DNA of 64,000 nt from CAWHQZ01 sp963831645 (GCA_963831645.1 CAWHQZ010000008.1:62001-126000), one strand, 5' to 3'. Shown: positions 9,675-19,265, counted from the first letter of the stretch. Program-made: numbers and translations. Notes: generated by a model from the letters alone, not told the origin.

Positions 9675-11078
9675 TCAGCTCCCCTGCCAACCGGTTTCAA
9701 CGCCGGGTACTGCCGCGACGAGCTTGCGGAAGGCATCGCCGCGAACTTCGAAGTTCGGGTAGTGATCGAAGGAGGCGCAGGCCGGCGAAAGCAGTATGAC
9801 AGCCCCGCGGCCCTGGTCGCCGGCGGCGTCGCGCACCGCTGCGCCGACCGCCCGATCGAGCGTCCCACAAATTTCGACCGGGTGGGCGCCGGCGATGGTG
9901 TGCGCAAACTGATCAGCGGCCTGTCCTATGAGATAGCTCTTCACAACCCCCGCAAAAAATTTTCGTAACGGCTCGATACCGCCAGTCTTCGGTATTCCCC
10001 CGGCAATCCAGTAGATTTGCTCAAAAGACGCAAGCGCCTTTGCCGCCGCATCGGCGTTGGTCGCCTTGCTGTCGTTGATGAACAGGATTTGACCCAGGTG
10101 GCCCACCTCTTCCATGCGGTGTGCGAGGCCCGGAAAGCTGGCCATTCCGGCTTCGATCTCAGGCAGCCGCAGCCCGATCGCGCGGGCAGCAGCATAGGCA
10201 GCGCAGGCGTTCTGCCAGTTGTGCGCCCCTTTGAGCGCCCGCATGGGATGAAGATCGATCGTCGCCCTATCGACGCCGGCCTTGCGCTCCCTCAATACTC
10301 CGTCGCGGGCGGAAACTCCGTCCCCCAGCGTCCGTTCGACGGCAATCTTCACGACCCTCGATCGGCCGGCCGTGGCGGCGGCGATTTCTTCACCCCACTC
10401 CTCGTCGACGCCGATGATCGCCGTCCGGTCGCGCCCCTGGTTGGCAAACATGCGCGCCTTGACTGCGGCGTAGCCGGCCATCGTTCCGTGCCGATCCAGA
10501 TGATCCGGCGAGAGGTTGAGGATCACGCCGGCATCGGGCATCAGGCTTGGCATGAGGTCGATCTGGAACGAAGACAGCTCGAGTACGTAAGTGCGGTCCG
10601 GGCGCGGCTCATCGAGCAGAAATACGGCCTTGCCGATGTTGCCTCCCACCTGCACATCCCGACCGGCCGACTTCAGCAGGTGTCCTACCAGTGCCGTGGT
10701 CGTCGATTTGCCGTTGGTGCCGGTGATCGCCACCAGCCGGGCTCCGCTGCCGGCGATCTCGCGCTGGAACACCTCCGTATCGCCGATGACTTCGACATTG
10801 GCCGCCCGGGCCTTGCTGACCGTCCAGTGCGGTTCGGGATGGGTGAGCGGGACGCCTGGGCTGAGCACCAGGGCGGCAAAGCCGTTGAGGTCGATCCGGT
10901 CGAAATCCGCGAGCTTTACGCCCGCAGCCTGCGCTTTGGCGCGGGACACTTCCGAGTCATCCCATGCGAGCACGTCGGCGTCACCGAGTGCAAGAGCCCT
11001 GGCGCAGGCGCTGCCCGATCGCCCCAGCCCGAAAACGGCCACCTTCCGCCCCTTGAAGCTCGTGGCGGCGAACATCAT
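9675..11078 (-). CDS. murD: UDP-N-acetylmuramoyl-L-alanine--D-glutamate ligase MurD
   Basis: Adds D-Glu to UDP-MurNAc-L-Ala. 467 residues. The N-terminal Rossmann-like domain shows VAVFGLGRSGSACARAL, the ATP loop is AITGTNGKSTTTALVGHLL, the central domain has NLSPDHLDRHG, and the C-terminal domain has FINDSKATNADAAAKAL. The gene starts four bases after mraY ends and is intact. Confidence 0.97.
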   Translation of the reverse strand: MMFAATSFKGRKVAVFGLGRSGSACARALALGDADVLAWDDSEVSRAKAQAAGVKLADFDRIDLNGFAALVLSPGVPLTHPEPHWTVSKARAANVEVIGDTEVFQREIAGSGARLVAITGTNGKSTTTALVGHLLKSAGRDVQVGGNIGKAVFLLDEPRPDRTYVLELSSFQIDLMPSLMPDAGVILNLSPDHLDRHGTMAGYAAVKARMFANQGRDRTAIIGVDEEWGEEIAAATAGRSRVVKIAVERTLGDGVSARDGVLRERKAGVDRATIDLHPMRALKGAHNWQNACAAYAAARAIGLRLPEIEAGMASFPGLAHRMEEVGHLGQILFINDSKATNADAAAKALASFEQIYWIAGGIPKTGGIEPLRKFFAGVVKSYLIGQAADQFAHTIAGAHPVEICGTLDRAVGAAVRDAAGDQGRGAVILLSPACASFDHYPNFEVRGDAFRKLVAAVPGVETGWQGS

Positions 11079-11082
11079 CGCC

Positions 11083-12171
11083 TCATCTCAGTTTCAGGGT
11101 CGCAAGGCCGATCAGCGCCAGTACGAAGGCGATGATCCAGAAACGGATGACGATGGTTGGCTCCCTCCAGCCTTTCTGCTCGAAGTGATGGTGCAGCGGC
11201 GCCATCGCGAAGACGCGCCTTCCCCACATCCTGAACGAGAAAACCTGCACGATGACGGAAACCGTTTCGAGAACGAACAGGCCGCCGATGACCACCAGAA
11301 CGATTTCGTGTTTAGCCGCGACCGCGATCGCCCCGATTGCGCCGCCCAGCGCAAGCGAGCCCGTATCGCCCATGAATATCATCGCCGGCGGGGCGTTGAA
11401 CCACAGGAACCCCAGCCCAGCCCCGATGATTGCGCCGCACAGCACCGCGAGCTCACCGGAGCCTCGCACGAAATGGATCTGCAGATAGTCTGCGAACACC
11501 GCGTTGCCGACGAGGTAGACGATCAGTCCGTAGCTGCCCGCCGCGAACATGACCGGCACGATGGCCAGGCCGTCGAGGCCGTCGGTAAGATTTACCGAGT
11601 TGCCTGCTCCGACGATGACAAAGGCTCCCACGAACACGAACGCCATGCCGAACGGGATCAGCAAACCCTTGAAGAACGGCAGCGCCAGCTTGCCGGCCAG
11701 CGCTGGATCGCCGATACGCATGAAGGCATAGACGGCGACGGCAGCGATCAGAAACTCGTACAGGAAACGGACCCGGCCGGAAAACCCCTTGGCCGAGGAC
11801 TTCGTGACCTTGAGGAAATCATCGTAGAAACCAATCGCTCCGAAGCCGAGCATCACGAACAGGGTCGCCCACACATAGAGGTTTGAAAGATCGGCCCACA
11901 GCAGCGTCGACGCGACGATGCCCGAAAGGATCATCAGCCCGCCCATGGTGGGCGTACCCTGTTTCTCCACGACGTGCCGCGCCGGGCCGTCCGGCCGGAT
12001 GGGCTGACCGCGGCCCTGCTTGACGCGCAAGAGAGAAATGAGCCCCGGCCCGAACATGAAGATCAGGAACAGAGCCGTCAGCAACGCCGCCCCGGTGCGC
12101 GAAGTCGTATAGCGCAATGCATTGAGGCCGGCGACATCGTCGCTCAGCGCCTGGATGAGATAGTAGAGCAT
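11083..12171 (-). CDS. mraY: Phospho-N-acetylmuramoyl-pentapeptide-transferase MraY
   Basis: Integral membrane transferase that makes lipid I from UDP-MurNAc-pentapeptide and undecaprenyl phosphate. 362 residues, ten predicted membrane segments. Conserved elements: KQGTPTMGGLMIL, the aspartate pair near GFYDDFLKVTKSSAKG, NLTDGLDGLA, FMGDTGSLALGG and the C-terminal PLHHHFEQKGWRE. Four bases separate it from murF. Confidence 0.97.
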   Translation of the reverse strand: MLYYLIQALSDDVAGLNALRYTTSRTGAALLTALFLIFMFGPGLISLLRVKQGRGQPIRPDGPARHVVEKQGTPTMGGLMILSGIVASTLLWADLSNLYVWATLFVMLGFGAIGFYDDFLKVTKSSAKGFSGRVRFLYEFLIAAVAVYAFMRIGDPALAGKLALPFFKGLLIPFGMAFVFVGAFVIVGAGNSVNLTDGLDGLAIVPVMFAAGSYGLIVYLVGNAVFADYLQIHFVRGSGELAVLCGAIIGAGLGFLWFNAPPAMIFMGDTGSLALGGAIGAIAVAAKHEIVLVVIGGLFVLETVSVIVQVFSFRMWGRRVFAMAPLHHHFEQKGWREPTIVIRFWIIAFVLALIGLATLKLR

Positions 12172-12175
12172 CTAG

Positions 12176-13609
12176 TCAACCTGTCCCACTCGCGACTGGA
12201 AACTCCCGCGTAATTGCATCGACCAGCAGGCTCATGCGGCTTGCCAGAGAACCCTTGATCATGACGATGTCGCCTGCCTTCAGGCTGCCGATAAGCGAAG
12301 CCCTGAGGCCCTCGGAAGAGGTTGCGTAGCTGCCCCGGCGGTGCGGGGGAACCGCCTCCCACAGGTGGCGCATCAGCGGGCCGCTGGCGTACAGCACATC
12401 GACCTCGGCGGCATTGACCGCCTCCGCAAGACCGGCATGAAGCTCGGAGCCTTTATCTCCGAGCTCCAGCATGTCCCCCAGCACCGCGAACCGGCGACCG
12501 CCGCCGCAGGGCTTGTTGCTTCCCAGGACCGCGAGCGCGGCGCGCATGGAGGCAGGATTGGCGTTGTAGCTCTCGTCGATCAGAACGATGTGTCCGCTGG
12601 GTGCTGCAAGCCGGTAGCGCACGCCGCGTCCCTTGGTCGGTGTAAGTCCGGCGAGCGCCCGGGCGGCGCGGGCAACGTCTGCTCCGGCGAGCTTTGCGGC
12701 GCCGAGGACAGCGAGGCTGTTCATCACGATGTGTGCGCCTGCAGCGCCGAGCCGGTACGTGACTTCATCACCCAGGATGGAGGCCGTCACGGTCGAGGAA
12801 TCCGGCTCGAGCGCTGCGCCGATCAGCCTGACGTCCGCAGCGGCATGGCCACCAAAGCCGTAGATATCGCGCACTGCGTGCCCTCGGGCCGCTGCCGCGA
12901 GCTGCTCGAAAAACGGGCTGTCACGGTTGATGATGCCCACCCCCGGCGTTTCGACGCCGGAGAAGATTTCGGATTTCGCGAGCGCTATCTCGCCCAGCGA
13001 TGCGAAGTGGCCGAGATGGCCTTCGGCAATCGATGTAATGATGGCGATGTGTGGGCGCACCATCGCCGTTAACGGCGTGATTTCGCCTGCATGGTTCATG
13101 CCGAGCTCAAACACCGCAAACCTGGCGCTGCGTCTGAGGCGTGCCAGGCTCAGCGGCACGCCCCAGTGATTGTTGAACGAGGCCGCCGACGCATGGGTTT
13201 CGCCCTGCTCCGCCAGCACCCGGCGCAGCGCTTCTTTCGTGCCCGTCTTGCCCACGCTGCCGGTAATGGCGATCACGACCGCGCCGGATCGGCTCCGCGC
13301 CGCGCGCCCAAGCTGCCGCAGAGTTTCGAGAGGATCATCGACGATCAGCAGCGGACCGGCTTCGCGCATCGCCGGCGTCGGCCGCGATACGACGGCAAGC
13401 CCGGCGCCGGCCGAAAGCGCGGCGGTCACGAAGTCGTGGCCGTCGAGCCGTTCCCCCCGAATGGCGACGAAGACATCGCCTGGCGCGACCGTCCGGCTGT
13501 CGATCGAGACACCGTCGAAAGCGTCTTGCGGCTGGCCGGCGAGCCTGCCGCCCGTCGCAGCCAGCACCTCGCTGCAACCCCACAACGCGCTAGCGGCCAC
13601 GGCGCTCAT
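12176..13609 (-). CDS. murF: UDP-N-acetylmuramoyl-tripeptide--D-alanyl-D-alanine ligase MurF
   Basis: Attaches the Ddl product D-Ala-D-Ala to complete the UDP-MurNAc-pentapeptide. 477 residues. The N-terminal domain has FDGVSIDSRTVAPGDVFVAI, the ATP loop is AITGSVGKTGTKEALRRVL, and LIDESYNANPASMRAAL marks the C-terminal substrate region. Its start lies 20 bases inside the murE end, so the two are probably translationally coupled. Confidence 0.97.
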   Translation of the reverse strand: MSAVAASALWGCSEVLAATGGRLAGQPQDAFDGVSIDSRTVAPGDVFVAIRGERLDGHDFVTAALSAGAGLAVVSRPTPAMREAGPLLIVDDPLETLRQLGRAARSRSGAVVIAITGSVGKTGTKEALRRVLAEQGETHASAASFNNHWGVPLSLARLRRSARFAVFELGMNHAGEITPLTAMVRPHIAIITSIAEGHLGHFASLGEIALAKSEIFSGVETPGVGIINRDSPFFEQLAAAARGHAVRDIYGFGGHAAADVRLIGAALEPDSSTVTASILGDEVTYRLGAAGAHIVMNSLAVLGAAKLAGADVARAARALAGLTPTKGRGVRYRLAAPSGHIVLIDESYNANPASMRAALAVLGSNKPCGGGRRFAVLGDMLELGDKGSELHAGLAEAVNAAEVDVLYASGPLMRHLWEAVPPHRRGSYATSSEGLRASLIGSLKAGDIVMIKGSLASRMSLLVDAITREFPVASGTG

Positions 13610-15065
13610 CGATCGCCTTGCACACCATCTCGTGATCGCTGAAAGGCCTTATCGTGCTGCCGACGATCTGACCCCTTTCATGGCCCTTGCCGGCCACCAG
13701 CAGCACATCGCCCGCTTCGAGGTTGCGCACCGCCTCGCGAATGGCTTCCGCCCGATCGGCGATTTCGACAGCGCCGGGATGGGCGGCAAGGATTTGCGCC
13801 CGGATGCCGGCTGGATTCTCGCTGCGAGGGTTGTCGTCGGTAACGTATGCGACATCGGCCCAGCGCGCCGCAGCCGCTCCCATTTGTGGCCGCTTGCCCG
13901 GATCCCGGTCCCCGCCGGCGCCAAACACTACCGTCAGCTTTCCCTTTACGTACGGCCTCAGGCTCCGCAGCACGCTTTCGAGGGCATCCGGGGTGTGTGC
14001 GTAATCCACAAAAATCGGGGCCCCCTCTTCGGTGTCGGCTACCCGCTCCAGCCGACCCGCGGCGCCCTTCAGCGTTTGCAGTACCTGCAACACCCTCTCC
14101 TCCTCGCCGCCGGTTGCAATCACAAGTCCGGCTGCCACGAGGGCGTTGGAGGCCTGAAAGTCTCCAACGAGCGGCAAACAGATCGAATGCGTTTTGCTCG
14201 GCGTGGCAACTTCAAGCTGTTGCGCGAACTCCTGCCGCCGCGCAGAAACGAGCTTCAGATCTTTGCCTGCGATCCCCACGGAAAACACCGCCAGCCGGTT
14301 TCTCCGGCCGATTCTGATGGCTTCTTCGGCCTGCGGCTCATCGGCATTCACAACTGCCGGCGCTCCCGGCGGCAGGAGTTCCCCGAACAGCCGCATCTTG
14401 GCCGTGAGGTAGTCATCGAAGGTCGGGTGATAGTCGAGATGGTCGCGCGTGATGTTGGTGAAGGCCCCGGCCTCGAGGTGTACGCCGTCGATGCGGTGCT
14501 GGCTGAGGCCATGACTCGAAGCCTCGAGCGCCAGGTGCGTGACCCGCTGCCCACGGGCGAGCTGGGCCAGCATGGAGTGCAGCTGCACGGGATCGGGAGT
14601 GGTGAGGGAAAGGTGGCTTTCGCCGGCGGGCCCGATGACTCCGATCGTTCCCATACTGGCGGCGCGAAGACCCATGGCCGCCCAGATCTGGCGCACGAAC
14701 GCCGTGACCGACGTCTTGCCGTTGGTACCCGTGACGGCGACGCAGTGGTCCGGCTGAATGCCGAAGAAACGGGCCGCCGCGAGGGCGAGGGTACGGCGCG
14801 GATTGTGATCGCGGATGAAAGGAACCTGCACCGTGCCCGGCGGTGCGGGTTGCTCGCTGACGACCGCTACGGCGCCCCTGGCGATCGCCTCGGGCACGAA
14901 CCGCAGACCGTCCGCGCGGCTGCCGCTCAGGGCAAAGAACAGATCGCCGGGCTTCACCGTACGGCTGTCGCAGGCAAGGCCGGTAACGGCGACATTCGCC
15001 TTTTCCGGCGACAGGGCTTCGCTCTCCAGCACGGATTTGAGACTGAATGCCATCGGCTCAGTCAC
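13590..15065 (-). CDS. murE: UDP-MurNAc-L-Ala-D-Glu--meso-diaminopimelate ligase MurE
   Basis: Adds the third stem-peptide residue. 491 residues. The ATP loop is AVTGTNGKTSVTAFVRQ, and the C-terminal domain carries TDDNPRSENP; the DNPR signature is the known mark of meso-DAP specificity, so the wall should be A1-gamma type as in most Gram-negatives (inference). The start overlaps the ftsI stop by eight bases. Confidence 0.97.
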   Translation of the reverse strand: MTEPMAFSLKSVLESEALSPEKANVAVTGLACDSRTVKPGDLFFALSGSRADGLRFVPEAIARGAVAVVSEQPAPPGTVQVPFIRDHNPRRTLALAAARFFGIQPDHCVAVTGTNGKTSVTAFVRQIWAAMGLRAASMGTIGVIGPAGESHLSLTTPDPVQLHSMLAQLARGQRVTHLALEASSHGLSQHRIDGVHLEAGAFTNITRDHLDYHPTFDDYLTAKMRLFGELLPPGAPAVVNADEPQAEEAIRIGRRNRLAVFSVGIAGKDLKLVSARRQEFAQQLEVATPSKTHSICLPLVGDFQASNALVAAGLVIATGGEEERVLQVLQTLKGAAGRLERVADTEEGAPIFVDYAHTPDALESVLRSLRPYVKGKLTVVFGAGGDRDPGKRPQMGAAAARWADVAYVTDDNPRSENPAGIRAQILAAHPGAVEIADRAEAIREAVRNLEAGDVLLVAGKGHERGQIVGSTIRPFSDHEMVCKAIDERRGR

Positions 15066-16764
15066 CGATGGTGCCGCTGCCGGTATCCTCGGCGTACGCT
15101 GCCAACTCTGCGGCGGTCACCCGCGGCTCGACCCCGAGAATGGGCGCGATCCGGCTGACGATGCTGCCGGCGGTCGGAACCGCATTCCATCCAGCGGTGG
15201 CAAACCCATGGGTTTCTGGGGTCGCGTGCGGTTCATCGAGCAGCACCAGGAGCACGTATTTCGGATTGTCCATCGGAAATGCGCCAAGAAATGTGGTCAA
15301 ACGATGATCCCTGCTGTAGCGGCCGCCGATGACCTTTTCGGCGGATCCGGTCTTGCCGCCGACCCTATAGCCCGGAGCGTTGGCTCTTGTCGCGGTTCCC
15401 TTTTCGACGTTGAGGCGCAAAAGATGGCGCATGGTTGCGCTCGTCTTTTCACTGATCACCCGCTTCGATACCGCCTTGGCTGCCTCCTCGTCGCGCTTGA
15501 GGAACGTCGGCTCGATGAGCACTCCGCCATTCACGAAGGCCGCACCGGCACGCGCCAGCTGCAGGGGCTGGATCGACAGGCCATGGCCGAAGGCCGCGGT
15601 CATCGTGTGAACCCGCCCCCAGCGCGGCGGCAGCAGCGGCGCTGCCGCCTCCGGCAGTTCCGTGCGCAGGCGATCGAACAGGCCAACCTTGCGCAGGAAC
15701 GCCTGGTGGCCGTCGAGGCCTACGTCGAGCGCCATCTTGGCGGTGCCGATGTTGGAGGAGTGCGTGAACACCTCCTCGACGGTCAGAACCCGTCGCGTGG
15801 GATGAAAATCATCGATGCTCGAGCGTCCGGCTGCCAGTGGAAAACGACAGTCGTAGGTGTCGCTGAGACGGGCGATCCCGGCATCGAGCGCCATTGCGAA
15901 GGTAACCGTCTTGACCGAGGAGCCAAGCTCGAACACACCGCCCGAAAAGCGGTTGATGCGCAGCTTGTCCTGCGCAGCGTCGGGCGCGTTCGGATTGAAG
16001 TCGGGCAGCGATACCGCCGCCAGAACCTCTCCGGTGCGTACATCGAGCAGCAGTCCCGCCCCGGCAATCGCGCGAAACTTCTTCATAGCGCTCGCGATCT
16101 CGGCGCCGATGGCGTGCTGGACCCTGACATCGACTGCCAGCGTGGCGGGGATGGCGCTCTGCCGCTTCGGATCCGCGAGGGAAGCGGCGTAGAGCGCTCC
16201 CTGCTCGTCGAGGAACTTCTCCATTCCGGCGAGGCCCCGCGAATCGACATCGACGAAGCCCAGGACATGAGCGGCGAGCCGTCCCATGGGATAGACCCGC
16301 CGGGTTTCATTGCGGAACCCTACTCCGGGGATGCCCAGGCGGTGGATGACCTCCTTCTGCCTGGGCGTCACATCGCGTTTCAGCCACGCGAACGCCCTGT
16401 TCCGGGTGAGTTTGTCGCGCAGCTCGCGCGCTTTCAGTTCCGGCAACGCCCCGGTCAGCAGCTCGACGGCTTCATCGACATCGACGATCTTTCGCGGATC
16501 GGCATAGAGAGAGGGGATGGTGATGTCGCTCGCCAGCACCACGCCGTTGCGGTCGACGATGTCCGGCCGCGGCACGCGGTCCTCGGCGCGCAGCGGGTGA
16601 CCCGAGCCGGGTCCCGGAGGCAGAAGCGTGAGGTAGGCAAGCCTGCCGGCGATGATGAGGAAGCACGCCACGAAACCGATGATGACCAGCCGCAGGCGGT
16701 TGTGACCGGCAAGCCGCCCGCCCGCCCGGGCGTGCGTTCGGCAATTCGTCGGCTCGCTGTCCAT
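15058..16764 (-). CDS. ftsI: Septal transpeptidase FtsI (PBP3)
   Basis: Class B penicillin-binding protein that cross-links septal peptidoglycan. 568 residues from the ATG at 16764; the reading frame is open further upstream into ftsL, but this start puts the single membrane segment (about residues 26-48, LRLVIIGFVACFLIIAGRLA) in the usual place. The transpeptidase motifs are all present: the SxxK in ELGSSVKTV, SSN in THSSNIGTAKMAL, and KTG in VGGKTGSAEKV. The PBP dimer domain precedes them. Located 16 bases after ftsL. Confidence 0.96.
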   Translation of the reverse strand: MDSEPTNCRTHARAGGRLAGHNRLRLVIIGFVACFLIIAGRLAYLTLLPPGPGSGHPLRAEDRVPRPDIVDRNGVVLASDITIPSLYADPRKIVDVDEAVELLTGALPELKARELRDKLTRNRAFAWLKRDVTPRQKEVIHRLGIPGVGFRNETRRVYPMGRLAAHVLGFVDVDSRGLAGMEKFLDEQGALYAASLADPKRQSAIPATLAVDVRVQHAIGAEIASAMKKFRAIAGAGLLLDVRTGEVLAAVSLPDFNPNAPDAAQDKLRINRFSGGVFELGSSVKTVTFAMALDAGIARLSDTYDCRFPLAAGRSSIDDFHPTRRVLTVEEVFTHSSNIGTAKMALDVGLDGHQAFLRKVGLFDRLRTELPEAAAPLLPPRWGRVHTMTAAFGHGLSIQPLQLARAGAAFVNGGVLIEPTFLKRDEEAAKAVSKRVISEKTSATMRHLLRLNVEKGTATRANAPGYRVGGKTGSAEKVIGGRYSRDHRLTTFLGAFPMDNPKYVLLVLLDEPHATPETHGFATAGWNAVPTAGSIVSRIAPILGVEPRVTAAELAAYAEDTGSGTIGD

Positions 16765-16780
16765 TGCGCCCGGCCGTTTC

Positions 16781-17131
16781 TCAATCCAGTTCCCGGAGCA
16801 CGTCGCCGATCGGGTCCATGCCCGGCGTTCCGGGAACGACGATGGCCTCTGCGGGCACCCGGAGGGTGAGGTCGGACTCGCGGATGAACTGCTGCGGGTC
16901 AACGGGCGCGAGCTGCAGATGTTTTTTTGCCAGGCGCTCGATGCGATCGGGTCTCGTCAACAGGCTCCACTCCGCCTCCAGGAGCTTCGCAGTTTCCCGC
17001 TCCTCCTCGATCCTGAGCTTCAGCTGCGCGATCTGCCGCTCGACGCCGCGCCGCTGGTGTTCGAGCGCGTAAACGAAGTAGGCGGCAATGAGCACGCCCA
17101 CCATCAGGATGGTGTTCAGGAAGCGCAACAT
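16781..17131 (-). CDS. ftsL: Cell division protein FtsL
   Basis: Small bitopic divisome protein that pairs with FtsB and contacts FtsQ. 116 residues: a membrane segment at about 5-23 (LNTILMVGVLIAAYFVYAL), then a charged coiled-coil-like stretch with HQRRGVERQIAQLKLRI, then a short periplasmic tail. It was identified by topology and position between rsmH and ftsI more than by sequence. Its ATG shares one base with the rsmH stop (TGATG), a re-initiation arrangement. Confidence 0.88.
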   Translation of the reverse strand: MLRFLNTILMVGVLIAAYFVYALEHQRRGVERQIAQLKLRIEEERETAKLLEAEWSLLTRPDRIERLAKKHLQLAPVDPQQFIRESDLTLRVPAEAIVVPGTPGMDPIGDVLRELD

Positions 17132-18141
17132 CAGCGCCCTCGCCCCGCCGTGGCGAGCGGACGCAGCGACGATTCGCGCCCGAGCGCCGGCGCCGTGGTG
17201 CGCTCGGCGGCACGAAGTTTTGCTGAGCGCGCTCGCGGATTGTCCGCGATTTCTCCCTCTCCCGCGGCAACAGGCCCGCGCGTGAGAAGCCTGAAAGTCG
17301 CTTCGCGGGGCGCCGCAGTGGCCGGTTGGTGGCGCGAAGGTTTGGCGGTCCTGCCGCTGCGCAGCGCCAAAAAGCGCTTCACGATGCGATCTTCGAGGGA
17401 GTGAAAGGTCACTACCGCAAGCCTTCCGCCCGGCTTCAACAGTTCCTCGGCCGCCTCGAGCGCCTCGAGCAGCTCCTCGAGCTCGCGGTTGACATGGATG
17501 CGCAGCGCCTGGAAGGTCCGGGTGGCAGGATGGATGCTGTCATGCGGCCGTCGTCCGAGAACGCTTTCGACGAGCCGTGCAAGTTCACTCGTCCGCAGCA
17601 CCGGCTTGTCCGACCTTCTGCGCACGATCGCCCTGGCAATGGCTGCAGCGCGCCGCTCTTCGCCGAACTGCGAAATGATCTGCCGCAGCTCGGCTTCATC
17701 CAGCGAATTGACGGCGTCGGCGGCCGTGGGACCGCTTTTTCCCATGCGCATGTCCAGGGGTCCGTCGCTCTGGAAGGAAAAGCCGCGCGCTGGATCGCCG
17801 ATTTGCATCGAGGAGACGCCGACATCGAGCACGATGCCGTCGACGCTTGCCACGCCGTGGCGGGAAAGCAGCGCGATCATGTCGGAAAAGCGCCCCTCGA
17901 TGAGAGTGAGGCGCCCCGGGAAGGCCGCCGCGAGGCCGCTACCGCCGGCGATTGCGTCGGGGTCGCGGTCGATTGCGTAGACACGCAGGTCCGCTTCATT
18001 GAGAAGAGCCTCTGAATATCCGCCTCCTCCGAAGGTGCCGTCGACATAGATGCCACCGTCGCGCGGCGACAGAGCCTCGACGACGGCCTTCAGCAGCACC
18101 GGCCTATGCGGTCGATCCGGGCATCGGGCGCCTTCCACCAT
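17131..18141 (-). CDS. rsmH: 16S rRNA (cytosine(1402)-N(4))-methyltransferase RsmH (MraW)
   Basis: SAM-dependent methyltransferase modifying C1402 in the ribosomal P site. 336 residues. HRPVLLKAVVEALSP and the SAM loop YVDGTFGGGGYSEALL are at the N-terminus; VDGIVLDVGVSSMQ, HPATRTFQALRIHVNREL and VVTFHSLEDRIVKRF follow. It is the first gene of the dcw run here. mraZ, usually just upstream, is missing; rnpB is about 100 bases upstream instead. Confidence 0.96.
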   Translation of the reverse strand: MVEGARCPDRPHRPVLLKAVVEALSPRDGGIYVDGTFGGGGYSEALLNEADLRVYAIDRDPDAIAGGSGLAAAFPGRLTLIEGRFSDMIALLSRHGVASVDGIVLDVGVSSMQIGDPARGFSFQSDGPLDMRMGKSGPTAADAVNSLDEAELRQIISQFGEERRAAAIARAIVRRRSDKPVLRTSELARLVESVLGRRPHDSIHPATRTFQALRIHVNRELEELLEALEAAEELLKPGGRLAVVTFHSLEDRIVKRFLALRSGRTAKPSRHQPATAAPREATFRLLTRGPVAAGEGEIADNPRARSAKLRAAERTTAPALGRESSLRPLATAGRGR

Positions 18142-18237
18142 GTTCAGAGCCCAGTTGGTTGGGGAATTGCGAGGCCTTGGACATTGCCTCGCACGTGCTT
18201 AACAAACGGTTTCGTTTACCGCGGGGGCATCGTAGTG

Positions 18238-18637
18238 CCAGATAGGCGCCAGCCGGCCTGTAAGCCGGGTTCTGTCCACGCCCTCGCGGGCGCTGGATGA
18301 CCATTCATCTGGGATGCGTGTCGCCACGCACCTCGCGCGACCAACCCGGGCGGCTGCCTGAAAACGGGGCCTGGCCGTTGCCGGCCGTGCCGCCCCTATT
18401 CGATCTTGCTCCCGGTGGGGTTTACCCTGCCGCGCCCGTTGCCGGGCGCGCGGTGCGCTCTTGCCGCACCTTTTCACCCTTGCTCCGGACCTGCCGGAGC
18501 GGTTCGTTTTCTGTGGCACTTTCCCTGGGGTTTCCCCCGCCGGGTGTTACCCGGCACCGTGCTTCCATGGAGCCCGGACTTTCCTCCCGCCGGCGCTTTC
18601 GCTTGGATCGGCAGGCGGTCATCCGGCCGACTGGCGG
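18238..18637 (-). ncRNA. rnpB: RNase P RNA, bacterial class A
   Basis: Catalytic RNA of RNase P, which matures tRNA 5' ends. On the minus strand the 5' part carries the signature GAGGAAAGTCCGGGCTCC (plus-strand complement near 18569-18587), followed by the GTGCCGGGTAACACCCGGCG hairpin and the AGGGAAAGTGCCACAGAAA element of the conserved core. The 3' end has ACAGAACCCGGCTTACAGGC, the strand that closes P4, and GGCTGGCGCCTATCTGG. The length of about 400 nt is normal. Ends are placed by base pairing of the terminal helix (CCGCCAGTCGG with CCGGCTGGCG) and are good to a few bases. Confidence 0.95.
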
Positions 18638-18642
18638 TACTT

Positions 18643-18671
18643 GAGGTAGGACCCCGTCCCCGCCACGTCAA
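18643..18671 (-). promoter_or_regulatory. Candidate promoter of rnpB
   Basis: On the minus strand TTGACG (18671-18666) is followed, after exactly 17 bases, by TACCTC (18648-18643). That puts a start six to eight bases later, at the 5' end of the RNase P RNA. The -35 box is good and the -10 box is weak but tolerable for a GC-rich alphaproteobacterium. Call is by eye only. Confidence 0.4.
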
Positions 18672-18815
18672 GGAATATACCGCAACGACATGTTCTCCGC
18701 TCTTGTCCGACCATCGTTCGAGCCAACGGCACTGCAGTGGCGCGGGCATTCAAATAACAAAGTTTGACATTCTGGGGTATTATCCCACTTCGGGCAGCTG
18801 CAGAGGTATGGAACG

Positions 18816-19265
18816 ATGAACGTCTCGTTGGCACCTAAACTGGAAGAGTTCGTCCGCCGCCAGGTCGCAACCGGGCGTTACAACAGCGCCAGCGAGGTGA
18901 TCCGTGAAGCGATCCGGCTCCTTATCGAGCGCGATGACGGCAAAGCTGATGTCGGTGCGGGCAGGCCGCCGGCCAAGGCGGAAATCCGCGCCAGACTGGC
19001 GAAACTGGAAAAGCCGCTTCGCGAACGAGGACTCACATCCCTTGCCTTATTCGGCTCGCTGGCTCGAGACCTGGCACGCGCAGACAGCGATATCGACATC
19101 CTGGTCGACATCGACCCCAAGGCGCACGTCAGCCTGGTCGATCTCATTGCAGTCAGGAATTTTCTCGCAAAACGTCTCGGCCGAGAGGTTGATGTCGTCA
19201 CGCGAACAGGCATCGAGCCGGCGATCCGCGACCGCGTACTTAGCGAAGCGGAAAGCGTCTTTTGA
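18816..19265 (+). CDS. ParD-like ribbon-helix-helix domain fused to a minimal nucleotidyltransferase (antitoxin of a HEPN/MNT pair)
   Basis: 149 residues with two recognisable parts. Residues 1-42 look like a ParD/CopG ribbon-helix-helix antitoxin (LAPKLEEFVRRQVATGRYN then SASEVIREAIRLLIERD). Residues 50-149 are a minimal nucleotidyltransferase of the MntA type: the loop LALFGSLARDLA, then the metal-binding pair in SDIDILVDIDP, then FLAKRLGREVDVVT. In known MntA/HepT pairs the MNT protein inactivates the HEPN RNase by adding AMP; that chemistry is inferred here. The gene directly precedes a DUF86 HEPN gene, with stop and start sharing one base (TGATG). The RHH part should give the pair its own DNA-binding autoregulator. 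Confidence 0.8.
   Translation: MNVSLAPKLEEFVRRQVATGRYNSASEVIREAIRLLIERDDGKADVGAGRPPAKAEIRARLAKLEKPLRERGLTSLALFGSLARDLARADSDIDILVDIDPKAHVSLVDLIAVRNFLAKRLGREVDVVTRTGIEPAIRDRVLSEAESVF

Noticed and set aside
14815..16869. 684-codon plus-strand ORF
   Set aside because: Antisense to murE/ftsI/ftsL; low-complexity Arg/Gly/His-rich translation with no domain.
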